NCBI GenBank assembly: GCA_002288455.1 | Contig: NEUS01000043.1 | Location: forward strand, 1-32,106 | Source of the DNA: Opitutia bacterium Tous-C1TDCM | Lineage (GTDB): Bacteria > Verrucomicrobiota > Verrucomicrobiia > Opitutales > Opitutaceae | DNA: 32,106 nucleotides | Direction: 5' to 3' | Shown: positions 26,301 through 32,106 of the stretch, in pieces | Layout of the letters: every line of letters starts with the position of its first letter | How positions within the stretch are numbered: position 1 is the first letter of the stretch | Program-made: the position numbers and the translations under genes | The notes under the pieces: model-generated | Told to the model about the DNA's origin: nothing | The model's input: only the letters and a program-made list of their open reading frames with translations | Database searches by the model: none

Positions 26301-27564
26301 CGATTTGCTCTACGAGATCGCCGACGCCGTGCCCGGCTCGGTGCGGGGCGATCCGACGCGCGTGCGCCAGATCATCGTCAATCTGCTGGGCAACGCCGCC
26401 AAGTTCACGGAACGCGGCGAAGTGGTCCTGCGGGTCGATTCGGCGGCGCGGTCCGACGGCCGGGTCGAGCTCCGGTTCGCGGTGCGCGACACCGGCATCG
26501 GCATTTCGCCGGAGGGGCAGGCGCGGCTCTTCCGGTCGTTTTCCCAGGTGGATGCGTCGACGACGCGCAAGTTCGGCGGCACCGGCCTCGGGCTCGTGAT
26601 CAGCAAGCGGCTGGCCGAGATGATGGGCGGCCGGATGTGGGTCGAGAGCGAGGTCGGCCGCGGCTCGACGTTTTTCTTCACGGTCGCGGCGGACGTGTCC
26701 GCGAGCCGGCCGCGGCCGTGGGTCGTGCCGGGCCGCCCGAATCTCGCGGGCCGGCGGCTGCTGATCGTCGACGACAACGCGACCAACCGCCGCATCCTTT
26801 CCGAAATGTCCAACCACTGGGGCATGGCGTCCCGTGCGGCGGAATCGGGGCCCGAGGCGCTCGGCTGGCTGCGGGCCGGGGAAACCTTCGATCTCGCGAT
26901 TCTCGACATGCACATGCCGGACATGGACGGCGGCATGCTCGCGGCGGAAATCCGGCAGCTGCGCGACGCCGCCGCGATGCCGCTCGTGCTGCTCTCGTCG
27001 TTGGGCGGGCGCGACCTCGTGAAAGACCGGACGCTGTTCGCCGCGTTTCTCACCAAGCCCGCGAAGCCCGAGCAGTTGCTCACCACGCTGGGCGGAATCC
27101 TGCGCCAGGAGGCCGCGGGCGAACGCAGCCGGTCCGCGCATCCGTTCTTGCCGTCGCTGACCTCCGAGCCGCTCGTCCATCCGGAGCACATCCTGCTCGC
27201 GGAGGACAACGTCGTGAACCAGAAGGTCGCGCTTTCGATGCTGCGCAAACTCGGTTTCCGGGCGGACGTGGCCGCCAACGGCGTCGAAGCCCTGGAATCG
27301 GTCCGCCGCCAGCGTTACGACATCGTGCTGATGGATGTGCAGATGCCGGAAATGGACGGCCTCGAGGCCGCGCGCCGGATCAACCAGCTGCGGCCCGAGC
27401 GGTCGACGCGGCCGTGGATCATCGCCCTGACCGCGAATGCGATGCAAGGGGACCGCGAAACCTGCCTTGCCGCCGGCATGGACGACTACATCAGCAAGCC
27501 GATCAAGACCGAGGAACTGGCCGCCGCCCTGGCCCGCGCGGTGGAGGCGAAGGGAAGGGGCTGA
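23329..27564 (+). CDS. Hybrid sensor histidine kinase: CHASE, four PAS, HisKA, HATPase, two receiver domains
   Basis: A 1411-residue membrane-bound kinase. A transmembrane helix at about 20-37 and another at about 322-345 bracket a periplasmic CHASE domain (about 60-275, with GVGYAQRVARADLDG and GLLLPVYR-like text). Then come a PAS domain at about 369-490 and three further PAS domains of about 125 residues each (about 498, 626 and 757 onward) that closely resemble each other. HisKA carries the phospho-accepting H905 in MMSHEIRTPMNGVIGM. The ATPase domain has NLLGNAAKF, DTGIGIS and GGTGLGLVISKRL. Receiver 1 has D1193 in LAILDMHMPDMDG, and receiver 2 has D1336 in IVLMDVQMPEMDG. There is no HPt domain and no adjacent response regulator, so phosphotransfer must go to a protein encoded elsewhere. 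It is transcribed alone, 73 bp after lpxB. Confidence 0.94.
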   Translation: MSADPAPFRPLPRQRSRFLPWLVLALGLVLSAVLFRQFQEHVQGENAARFQRLQERVFEAIDTRFGAAEHALFGARSLIAGDGTVPTAQWARYVDSVRPFFDRGVVGVGYAQRVARADLDGVEARIRAEGRPGFTAERAGTRPEVFLVTQLEPDARNHGALGSDIGSGNTRRAAAEAAMRSGAAVVSRKINLVEGATTAPGCLLLLPVYRAGAGTDAPAAREAALLGWVYASLRIDLLLAGVDAAVEGQLEIEGYDGEDPQASFLLFDSDGKVDLDTTKWTRAGGGAGSRFAVTLARPTFGRTWTWRLRSTPAFEARGARRLPWLMLGSGLLLTFLASGLTWALVGSRGRALRLAGEMTANLSRAQAESRKLALVASRTASVVILTDAEWRITWVNAGFERFFGWSQAEVAGRLPGELLCGPETDPAVVARIAGDAARGEPFKGEMLNYTRTGEARWVELEVQPLKDAAGTVTGFMSLQLDITERKRIAAEMAQKEADFRFIFESAPIGLSWLWVGADGSRRRLTNEAQLRIVGLTQEQMLEADIFERLTHPDDWRVQQELYGRLERGELDRFTLKKRYRRLDGREVVAELTFHRFRDPRGGYQEVSALVDVTALHRAQTDLLHQEAQFRFIFEAAPVGILWRRVAADGTETRLTNDANVRLTGLTREALAKPGAFRSVSVPEEYAAQQAQYARLAAGEIPQFSIEKRYLRADGTTVWVVLTQQRKNLPGGGYEELSTLVDITERKRAESTLAREQSRFRAIFEIVPIGLSWFLVGRAEETTLVNSAHSRITGVPKEGVHSLGDFIEATHPDDRARQRELTARLQRGEIDHFTLEKRYVHPDGRVVWAALNVDLVTDPATGERQQIASLFDISELKRQAAELQTAKEAAEAANLAKSQFLAMMSHEIRTPMNGVIGMTSLLLDSKLARDQRDFVETIRTSGDALLTIINDILDFSKIESGRLELEQVEFAVRECVEGALDLLAPKYSEKSLDLLYEIADAVPGSVRGDPTRVRQIIVNLLGNAAKFTERGEVVLRVDSAARSDGRVELRFAVRDTGIGISPEGQARLFRSFSQVDASTTRKFGGTGLGLVISKRLAEMMGGRMWVESEVGRGSTFFFTVAADVSASRPRPWVVPGRPNLAGRRLLIVDDNATNRRILSEMSNHWGMASRAAESGPEALGWLRAGETFDLAILDMHMPDMDGGMLAAEIRQLRDAAAMPLVLLSSLGGRDLVKDRTLFAAFLTKPAKPEQLLTTLGGILRQEAAGERSRSAHPFLPSLTSEPLVHPEHILLAEDNVVNQKVALSMLRKLGFRADVAANGVEALESVRRQRYDIVLMDVQMPEMDGLEAARRINQLRPERSTRPWIIALTANAMQGDRETCLAAGMDDYISKPIKTEELAAALARAVEAKGRG

Positions 27565-27584
27565 TATATATAGATTGGGGATTG

Positions 27585-27726
<142 letters not shown>

Positions 27727-27759
27727 AGATCCGCAATTTGAAGATCCGCAATTATCCGA

Positions 27760-28872
27760 TCACGCGTTGCCGCGGGGGGCGGGGACGGCGTCGGCGGACG
27801 AGGCGGCGGGGGCGGGCATAGGGCGGAGGCCGGTGGCGAGGGCCTCGACTTGGGCGGCGACCTGGCGCCAGAGGGCCTCGGCTTTCTCGCTCACGATCGT
27901 GCGGCACTTGGCGAGCTCGGCTTCGCGGGCGGCACGGTTGTCCTCCGCGATCTTGGCGAGGTCGTCGAGGTTGTAGAGGAACACGTTGTCGAGTTCCGCG
28001 GCGCGCGGGTCGACGTCGCGCGGCAAGGCCTGGTCGATGAAGAAAAGCGGCCGGGCGGGGCGGCGGGACATCGCGGCCTTGATGGTCGGAAACGCCATCA
28101 CGAGATCGGGCGCGGAGGTGGCGCAGACGACGACGTCGAACTCCGCCAAACGGGCGTCGCGTTGCTCGAAAGGCATCGCGCTGGCGCCGAGGGCGGTCGC
28201 GAGTTCCATCGCGCGCTCGAAGCGGCGGCTGGCCACAGTGAGGGCGGCGGCGCCGCGGCTCTGGAAGGCCTTGGCGGTCTTCTCGCCGATCTCGCCGGCG
28301 CCGAGGAGCAAAATGCGGGTTTCCTTCAGGCCGCCGAAGATGTTGAGCGCGAGGTCGACGGCGACGTTGGCGACGCTGACCTGGCCCTCGCTGATGCCGG
28401 TGTTGGAACGGACGTGTTTGGCGGCCTGGAAGCCTTTCTGGAAAACGCGATTGAGCACCGGGCCGGTGGTGCCGCGGGCTTGGGCGGCCGCGTAGGCGTC
28501 CTTCACTTGGCCGAAGATTTCGTTTTCGCCGACGATCTGGGAATCGAGGCCGGCGGAGACTTCGACGAGGTGGCGGACGGCGTCGGGCCCGCGCAGGTTG
28601 AGGCGGATGCGTTCGAAATCGGCGACGTTGAAACGCTGTCGGGCGCAGAAGGCGGCGGTGACTTTGGCGGCGGTGTCGGGCGCGGCGGTGACGCCGTAGA
28701 ACTCGATCCGGTTGCAGGTGCTGAGGACGGCGAATTCCCGGAGGCCGGGCAGGGCCGCGATCTCGGCGTGGAGGGCGGCGGCGTTTTCCGAGGTCAGCGC
28801 GAGTTTCTCGCGGATTTCCAGCGGGGCGCGGTGGTGGGTGGCGCCGATGACGAAGAGGCCTTCCGCGTTCAT
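27760..28872 (-). CDS. hemA: Glutamyl-tRNA reductase
   Basis: A 370-residue enzyme that reduces glutamyl-tRNA(Glu) to glutamate-1-semialdehyde with NADPH, the first committed step of C5 tetrapyrrole synthesis. The nucleophilic Cys is C53 in VLSTCNRIEFYG. Other blocks are GATHHRAPLEIREKL at the start, SAGLDSQIVGENEIFGQVKDAY, the NADPH motif LLLGAGEIGEKTAKA near 195, and the dimerisation tail with ALPRDVDP and NVFLYNLDDL. The ATG overlaps the stop of the hemX-like gene as ATGA, and a strong GGAGGT lies six bases before it, so translation is coupled yet independently initiated. Tetrapyrrole need for cytochromes links it to its upstream partner. Confidence 0.96.
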   Translation of the reverse strand: MNAEGLFVIGATHHRAPLEIREKLALTSENAAALHAEIAALPGLREFAVLSTCNRIEFYGVTAAPDTAAKVTAAFCARQRFNVADFERIRLNLRGPDAVRHLVEVSAGLDSQIVGENEIFGQVKDAYAAAQARGTTGPVLNRVFQKGFQAAKHVRSNTGISEGQVSVANVAVDLALNIFGGLKETRILLLGAGEIGEKTAKAFQSRGAAALTVASRRFERAMELATALGASAMPFEQRDARLAEFDVVVCATSAPDLVMAFPTIKAAMSRRPARPLFFIDQALPRDVDPRAAELDNVFLYNLDDLAKIAEDNRAAREAELAKCRTIVSEKAEALWRQVAAQVEALATGLRPMPAPAASSADAVPAPRGNA

Positions 28873-29717
28873 TTGCGGACCTCCGTCACCGCCTTGCGGG
28901 GCGTGTCGTTGCGGCTCGAATCGACCGGACCGAGGGAGAGCAGGGCGGCGCCGAAGAGCGCGAGGCAGACCCAGGCGAAACGTTTCGCGAGCAGAATGCC
29001 GCGCAGGCGCAGGCCGAGCGTCACGGCGTAGGCGAGCCAGACGGCGGCGGTCGCGATGAGTTTGAAGCTGTTCACGCGGGACACGTCCTGGAGCCAGTAG
29101 ACGCTGCCGACGGCGAGCGACGTGGCCAGCAGGACGACCCCGGCGCCGAGCAGACGCAGGCCGATGTGATCGAGGTCGAGAATGGAAGGGAGAAACGTGA
29201 ACCAGCCGCGGAGGTCCTTCGACTTGAGCGAATGGTTGCGGAAGAGAAACATCAGCGACGTCAGCGACAGCAGCGCGAAGACGCCGTAGCTGAAGAGGGC
29301 GAGGGCGGCGTGCAGTTCGATCCAAGGATTGCCGCCGAAGATGTGGGTGCGGCGGGTGGCGTCCCAGGCGGGAATCGCCAGCGAAACCAAGGTCAGGCAG
29401 GCGGAGAGGCAGGAGGTGAAATAGCCGAGGAGACTGTTCCGGAACGTGACGCCGACGACCAGATAGAGAGTGGTGGCGGACCAAGCGGTGAATTGGAAGA
29501 TCTCGAGGGTGTTGCCGAGCGGGCAACCGCCGACGGCGCGGCCGCGGATGCCGAGGCCGGCGAGTTGGAAGGCGTAGCCGATGGCGATGAGGACGTAGGT
29601 CGCCATCCCGGAGGGGCGGCCGGAGCGGAGGAGGGCCGACGTGCCGAGCACGAACCCCGCGGCATAGAAAGCGGCGGCAGCCCAGAGCCAGGTGCGGTCG
29701 GCAACATCGACAAACAT
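28869..29717 (-). CDS. HemX/CcsA-like cytochrome c assembly membrane protein
   Basis: A 282-residue inner-membrane protein with about eight hydrophobic helices, starting at ATG 29717 (MFVDVADRTWLWAAAAFYAA). The family is recognisable from GGCPLGNTLEIFQFTAWSAT, the mid-membrane His in WIELHAALALFSYGVFALL, and a late SVYWLQDVSR segment. It belongs to the CcsA/ResC/HemX (CytC_asm) group, which handles haem during cytochrome c maturation or controls HemA level. In Bacillus, HemX lies next to hemA and lowers HemA abundance; the same pairing and the four-base overlap here favour a HemX-like role, but a CcsA role cannot be excluded. Confidence 0.82.
   Translation of the reverse strand: MFVDVADRTWLWAAAAFYAAGFVLGTSALLRSGRPSGMATYVLIAIGYAFQLAGLGIRGRAVGGCPLGNTLEIFQFTAWSATTLYLVVGVTFRNSLLGYFTSCLSACLTLVSLAIPAWDATRRTHIFGGNPWIELHAALALFSYGVFALLSLTSLMFLFRNHSLKSKDLRGWFTFLPSILDLDHIGLRLLGAGVVLLATSLAVGSVYWLQDVSRVNSFKLIATAAVWLAYAVTLGLRLRGILLAKRFAWVCLALFGAALLSLGPVDSSRNDTPRKAVTEVRK
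28879..28884 (-). promoter_or_regulatory. Strong Shine-Dalgarno site of hemA
   Basis: The reverse strand reads GGAGGT followed by six bases and the hemA ATG at 28872. It lies inside the 3' end of the hemX-like gene. It is the only full-strength Shine-Dalgarno I see at any start in the window and supports the 28872 start. Confidence 0.8.
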
Positions 29718-29891
29718 CAGAACGCCGACCGTAGGGGCCGAGGCGGGCGGGGCAAGTCTGCGGCGCGCACCGGCAAACCGCGGCGCAACAAACGCAAACG
29801 GTGCACGGCCCGGCGGCTCGGGTTCGGGCAGGGACTTGCACCGCGCCGGCGGGGCGGTTTGCTTGCGCGCCTGCTTATCCGCACAACCCCC
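29718..29891 (+). promoter_or_regulatory. Divergent leader with alternative hairpins upstream of the esterase autotransporter
   Basis: The 174-bp gap separates the hemX-like start (-) and the esterase start (+). On the + strand GCACCG (29767-29772) can pair with CGGTGC (29799-29804), and the same CGGTGC can pair instead with GCACCG at 29836-29841. The second pairing can be extended across a bulge by GCAAAC (29794-29799) with GTTTGC (29855-29860). The two structures exclude each other. No clear promoter hexamers were seen. Confidence 0.35.
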
Positions 29892-31760
29892 ATGCAACTC
29901 CGTTCTTCCCTCCTCGCCCTCTTGGCGGCCGGCGTCTTTGCCGCCGCGGCTTCGGCCCAAAACCGCGTCTTCACCAGCCAGTATTCGTTCGGCGACAGCC
30001 TTAGCGACAACGGCAACGCGTATGCGCTGAGCGGCCGGACGATTCCGCCCTCGCCCCCGTACTTCAACGGCCGGGTGAGCAACGGTCCCGTCTTCACGGA
30101 ACTGCTCGGCCAGACGCTGACGCCGGCGTTTTCCGTTTCCTCGGGCGGCCTCAACCGGAACTTCGCGGTAGCGGGCGCCACGGCCGGCACGGGCAGCACG
30201 GTGCCGAACCTCGGGCTGCAGGTCGCGGCCTTCGGCAACCAGGTGCGCGGCGGCGTCGCTGTCCGCAGCACGGATCTCTTCACCGTGCTCGCCGGCGCCA
30301 ACGATCTGATCGCGGTGCTGAGTTCGCCCGCGACGCCGTTCAACCTGCCGTCGCTCGACGCGGCCGGCAGCGCGGCGGCCCAAGCCGTCGCGACCAACTT
30401 GCAGGCGCTGGTCGGGCTCGGGGCCCGCAATCTGGTGGTCGCGGGCTTGCCGAATCTCGGCGCCACGCCGCGCTCCCTCGCGGCCGGCGGTGCCGGCGGA
30501 CCGGGCGCGACCTTCGGGTTGCGGACTTCCGCGGCCTACAATGTCGAATTGCGCAGCCGGCTCGCCGCGCTCGCCGCGGCGACGCCCGACCTGAACCTCG
30601 TCTATGTCGATCTGCAGGGCGTGCTCGACCGGCTGATCGCCGACGCGCGGACCTTGGGGTACGCCAACACCTCGTCGTTCTTCCTCGCCCCGGCGGCGGC
30701 GGGCGGCGGCGTCGGCGACCCGAATTCCTATATCTTCTGGGATGACATCCATCCGACGGCGCGTACCCACGCGGTCTTCGCCGCCATCATCAACGAGCAG
30801 CTCAATCCTGAGCCGGTGCTCGGCTTCGCCGGCGCGCAAGGCACCGCCGCGCTGGCGCTGCAGGGCTTGTCGGCCGCATCGCTCGGCGCCCGCCTCAGCC
30901 AGGTGACGGCGGCGGTCCGCCCGGCCGGCCGCGCCGACGTGTATGCGTCCTATCAGTACGGCGACGGCAACCGCGGCGCCGAAGGTTGGCGGCCGAAGTT
31001 CGCGTTCGACGCGAGCGTGGTGACGGCCGGGGCCGATCTGCAGCTGGGCGAAGGTTTCCTGATCGGTGGCGCGATCAACCGCGGCGAACTCGACGCGACC
31101 GTGTCGTCCGGCCGCGGCACCTTCGGCGTCGAGACCGGCACGGGCCGGCTCTACGCGCTGTGGCAGGGCGGCCCGGTTTCCCTGCTGGTGGATGCGAGTT
31201 ACGGTTCCGTCCGGGTCAAGGACGTGAGCCGGCGGACGGCGTTCGGCGGGTTGGCCGCGCGCAGCAAGACTTCGGGCGACACGTGGGGCGCGGGCCTGCG
31301 GGCGGGCTGGGTCGTGGACACCGGCGCCGGGGCGCTGCGGCCGTTCTTCTCGCTGCGGACCGAGCGCGTGCGGCTCGACGCGACGGCGGAACGCGACCTG
31401 CCGGCGCTGGCGATGAACATCGGCGACCAGCAGGCGCAGAGCACGCAGGGCGCGGTCGGCGTCGATTTTTCCCGCGACTTCAAGCTGGCGGCCCGTGCGT
31501 GGCGGCTCGACCTGCGCGGTGCCTGGCACGGCGAAATCGGCGCGGGCGACCGCAGTGTGACGGGCCGACTGGTCGACAATTTCACGCGGCCGACTGCGGC
31601 GCTGATCGAGGATGGCGACGGCAGCGGCGTGGAACTGGGCGGCGCGGTCACCGTGTTTTTTGCCAAGAACTGGAGCGCCTCGCTCGGTTACACCGCCGAT
31701 CTCCGGCGCGACGACAAAGTCACGAACCGCGGCCTCTTCTCGATCCAGACGGGCTTCTGA
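29892..31760 (+). CDS. GDSL-type esterase autotransporter (EstA-like)
   Basis: A 622-residue type V secreted enzyme. Residues 1-22 are a signal peptide (MQLRSSLLALLAAGVFAAAA). The passenger (about 25-320) is a GDSL/SGNH hydrolase with the nucleophile S36 in YSFGDSLSDNGNAY, an oxyanion Asn in VLAGANDLI, and the closing D284-x-x-H287 in FWDDIHPTARTH. From about residue 345 to the end lies an autotransporter beta barrel of repeated amphipathic strands, ending in the aromatic barrel signal LFSIQTGF. The passenger should be held at the cell surface, where it cleaves esters or lipids. The start at 29892 follows ACAACCCCC with no Shine-Dalgarno sequence. The gene is monocistronic and followed by a strong terminator hairpin. 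Confidence 0.92.
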   Translation: MQLRSSLLALLAAGVFAAAASAQNRVFTSQYSFGDSLSDNGNAYALSGRTIPPSPPYFNGRVSNGPVFTELLGQTLTPAFSVSSGGLNRNFAVAGATAGTGSTVPNLGLQVAAFGNQVRGGVAVRSTDLFTVLAGANDLIAVLSSPATPFNLPSLDAAGSAAAQAVATNLQALVGLGARNLVVAGLPNLGATPRSLAAGGAGGPGATFGLRTSAAYNVELRSRLAALAAATPDLNLVYVDLQGVLDRLIADARTLGYANTSSFFLAPAAAGGGVGDPNSYIFWDDIHPTARTHAVFAAIINEQLNPEPVLGFAGAQGTAALALQGLSAASLGARLSQVTAAVRPAGRADVYASYQYGDGNRGAEGWRPKFAFDASVVTAGADLQLGEGFLIGGAINRGELDATVSSGRGTFGVETGTGRLYALWQGGPVSLLVDASYGSVRVKDVSRRTAFGGLAARSKTSGDTWGAGLRAGWVVDTGAGALRPFFSLRTERVRLDATAERDLPALAMNIGDQQAQSTQGAVGVDFSRDFKLAARAWRLDLRGAWHGEIGAGDRSVTGRLVDNFTRPTAALIEDGDGSGVELGGAVTVFFAKNWSASLGYTADLRRDDKVTNRGLFSIQTGF

Positions 31761-31780
31761 TCGGGATCGTTGGCGGCAGT

Positions 31781-31816
31781 GCGAAAGCCGGGAGGACGCG
31801 ACCTCCCGGTTTTCGC
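31781..31816 (+). terminator. Rho-independent-type terminator after the esterase autotransporter
   Basis: The arms GCGAAAGCCGGGAGG (31781-31795) and CCTCCCGGTTTTCGC (31802-31816) form a nearly perfect long stem with a six-base loop; the only irregularity is near the base, where A's face T's. The stem starts 20 bases after the stop, and the U's lie within its distal arm. The near symmetry means it could work in both directions. Confidence 0.8.
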
Positions 31817-31978
31817 GCGGCCGGGCTGGAAAAATGAAGCTTTTTCACAGCTGTCCCGGGCTACGTGAGAAAGCGTCATGGGACGCGATTGACGCGGGTT
31901 CGGTCCGGCAGTTGCTGACCGGTTCCCGTCGGACCGCTGCATCGGCCGGCACCACATCCCTCAGACACAACACATACC
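31817..31978 (+). promoter_or_regulatory. Leader of the last gene with two short dyads
   Basis: This 162-bp stretch lies between the terminator and the last start. GAAAAA (31829-31834) pairs with TTTTTC (31841-31846), and CGGTCCG (31901-31907) pairs with CGGACCG (31930-31936). No gene on either strand is convincing here. It presumably holds the promoter of the following gene, but I cannot name its elements. Confidence 0.35.
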
Positions 31979-32106
31979 ATGGTTCACAAAGATTACCGTC
32001 AGGAAGTCGGATTGAAGCAGTCCTCGAAGAACGTGCCGCGGCCGGTGGCGTACGCGGTGTTCGCGGCCGTCGCGGTCGTGATTTCGTTCAGCGCGGTCCA
32101 GATCAA
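31979..32106 (+). CDS. Unrecognised protein with an N-terminal membrane helix, 3' end beyond the window
   Basis: From ATG 31979 the frame is open to the window edge for 42 codons. It begins MVHKDYRQEVGLKQSSKNVP, which is polar and basic, followed by a single hydrophobic helix (PVAYAVFAAVAVVISFSAVQ at about 22-41) without a signal-peptidase site. This topology suggests a cytoplasmic tail, one membrane anchor and a periplasmic remainder, as in cell-division or SPOR-type proteins, but nothing seen allows a family assignment. Separate promoter control is likely because a terminator precedes it. Confidence 0.65.
   Translation, partial: MVHKDYRQEVGLKQSSKNVPRPVAYAVFAAVAVVISFSAVQI

Noticed and set aside
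29826..29850. A reverse-strand stretch reading GGTGCAAGTCC that resembles a tRNA T-arm.
   Set aside because: No matching acceptor, D-arm or anticodon stem can be drawn upstream, and the T-loop lacks the usual TTC.
28869..31529. A reverse open frame of 886 codons running from the esterase region into the hemX-like gene, which could suggest a fusion.
   Set aside because: Only the part after ATG 29717 resembles a protein family. The upstream part is antisense to the esterase autotransporter.

Overview
The window looks like a piece of a high-GC Gram-negative chromosome from Verrucomicrobiota, most likely Opitutaceae. The reasons are two large TonB-dependent receptors, an lpxB lipid A gene, an autotransporter, many secreted proteins with Ala-rich signal peptides, and a decayed copy of a C-terminal domain that I know from secreted proteins of Opitutus-like bacteria. 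The genus is not resolvable by eye. Most coding starts lack a Shine-Dalgarno sequence and are instead preceded by C-rich or CU-rich sequence.

Layout. 1-1472: a truncated periplasmic sugar-binding protein (-) diverges from an AraC-type regulator (+), across a G-rich intergenic region with a G12 run. 1667-4786: TonB receptor with a carboxypeptidase-regulatory-like N-domain. 4842-5978 (-): ribB with a C-terminal GTP cyclohydrolase II-like half that has lost its active site. 6100-7359: exported M14 zinc carboxypeptidase. 7391-9425 (-): LuxR-type regulator and aldo/keto reductase.

9602-17228 (+) is the most interesting block, a probable operon with gaps of 48, 1 and 45 nt. It holds a tartrate/D-malate-type decarboxylating dehydrogenase, a TonB receptor whose start codon abuts a run of 15 C, a DASS/SLC13 anion symporter, and an exported protein that fuses a complete subclass-B3-like metallo-beta-lactamase fold to an SGNH/DUF4886-like hydrolase. 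I infer an outer-membrane-to-cytoplasm route for an esterified or lactonised hydroxy-acid, possibly controlled by the divergent LuxR-type gene. The substrate is not shown by the sequence.

17307-19179 (-): a C-terminal-domain remnant, a zinc alcohol dehydrogenase interrupted by an in-frame TGA at an expected Trp, and a mandelonitrile-lyase-like cupin. 19381-20277 (-): a DMT-family transporter. 20362-23255 (+): a LolD-like ATPase without its permease, a Gfo/Idh/MocA oxidoreductase that may be GnnA-like, and lpxB, all of which could serve the outer membrane. 23329-27564 (+): a 1411-residue hybrid histidine kinase with three near-duplicate PAS domains.

27565-27759 is a convergent gap with a six-copy 7-bp tandem repeat inside a long inverted repeat. 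27760-29717 (-): hemX/ccsA-like gene and hemA, overlapping by ATGA. 29892-31760 (+): GDSL esterase autotransporter followed by a strong terminator. 31979-end: the first 42 codons of an unrecognised membrane protein. I saw no tRNA, rRNA, CRISPR array or intact insertion sequence.
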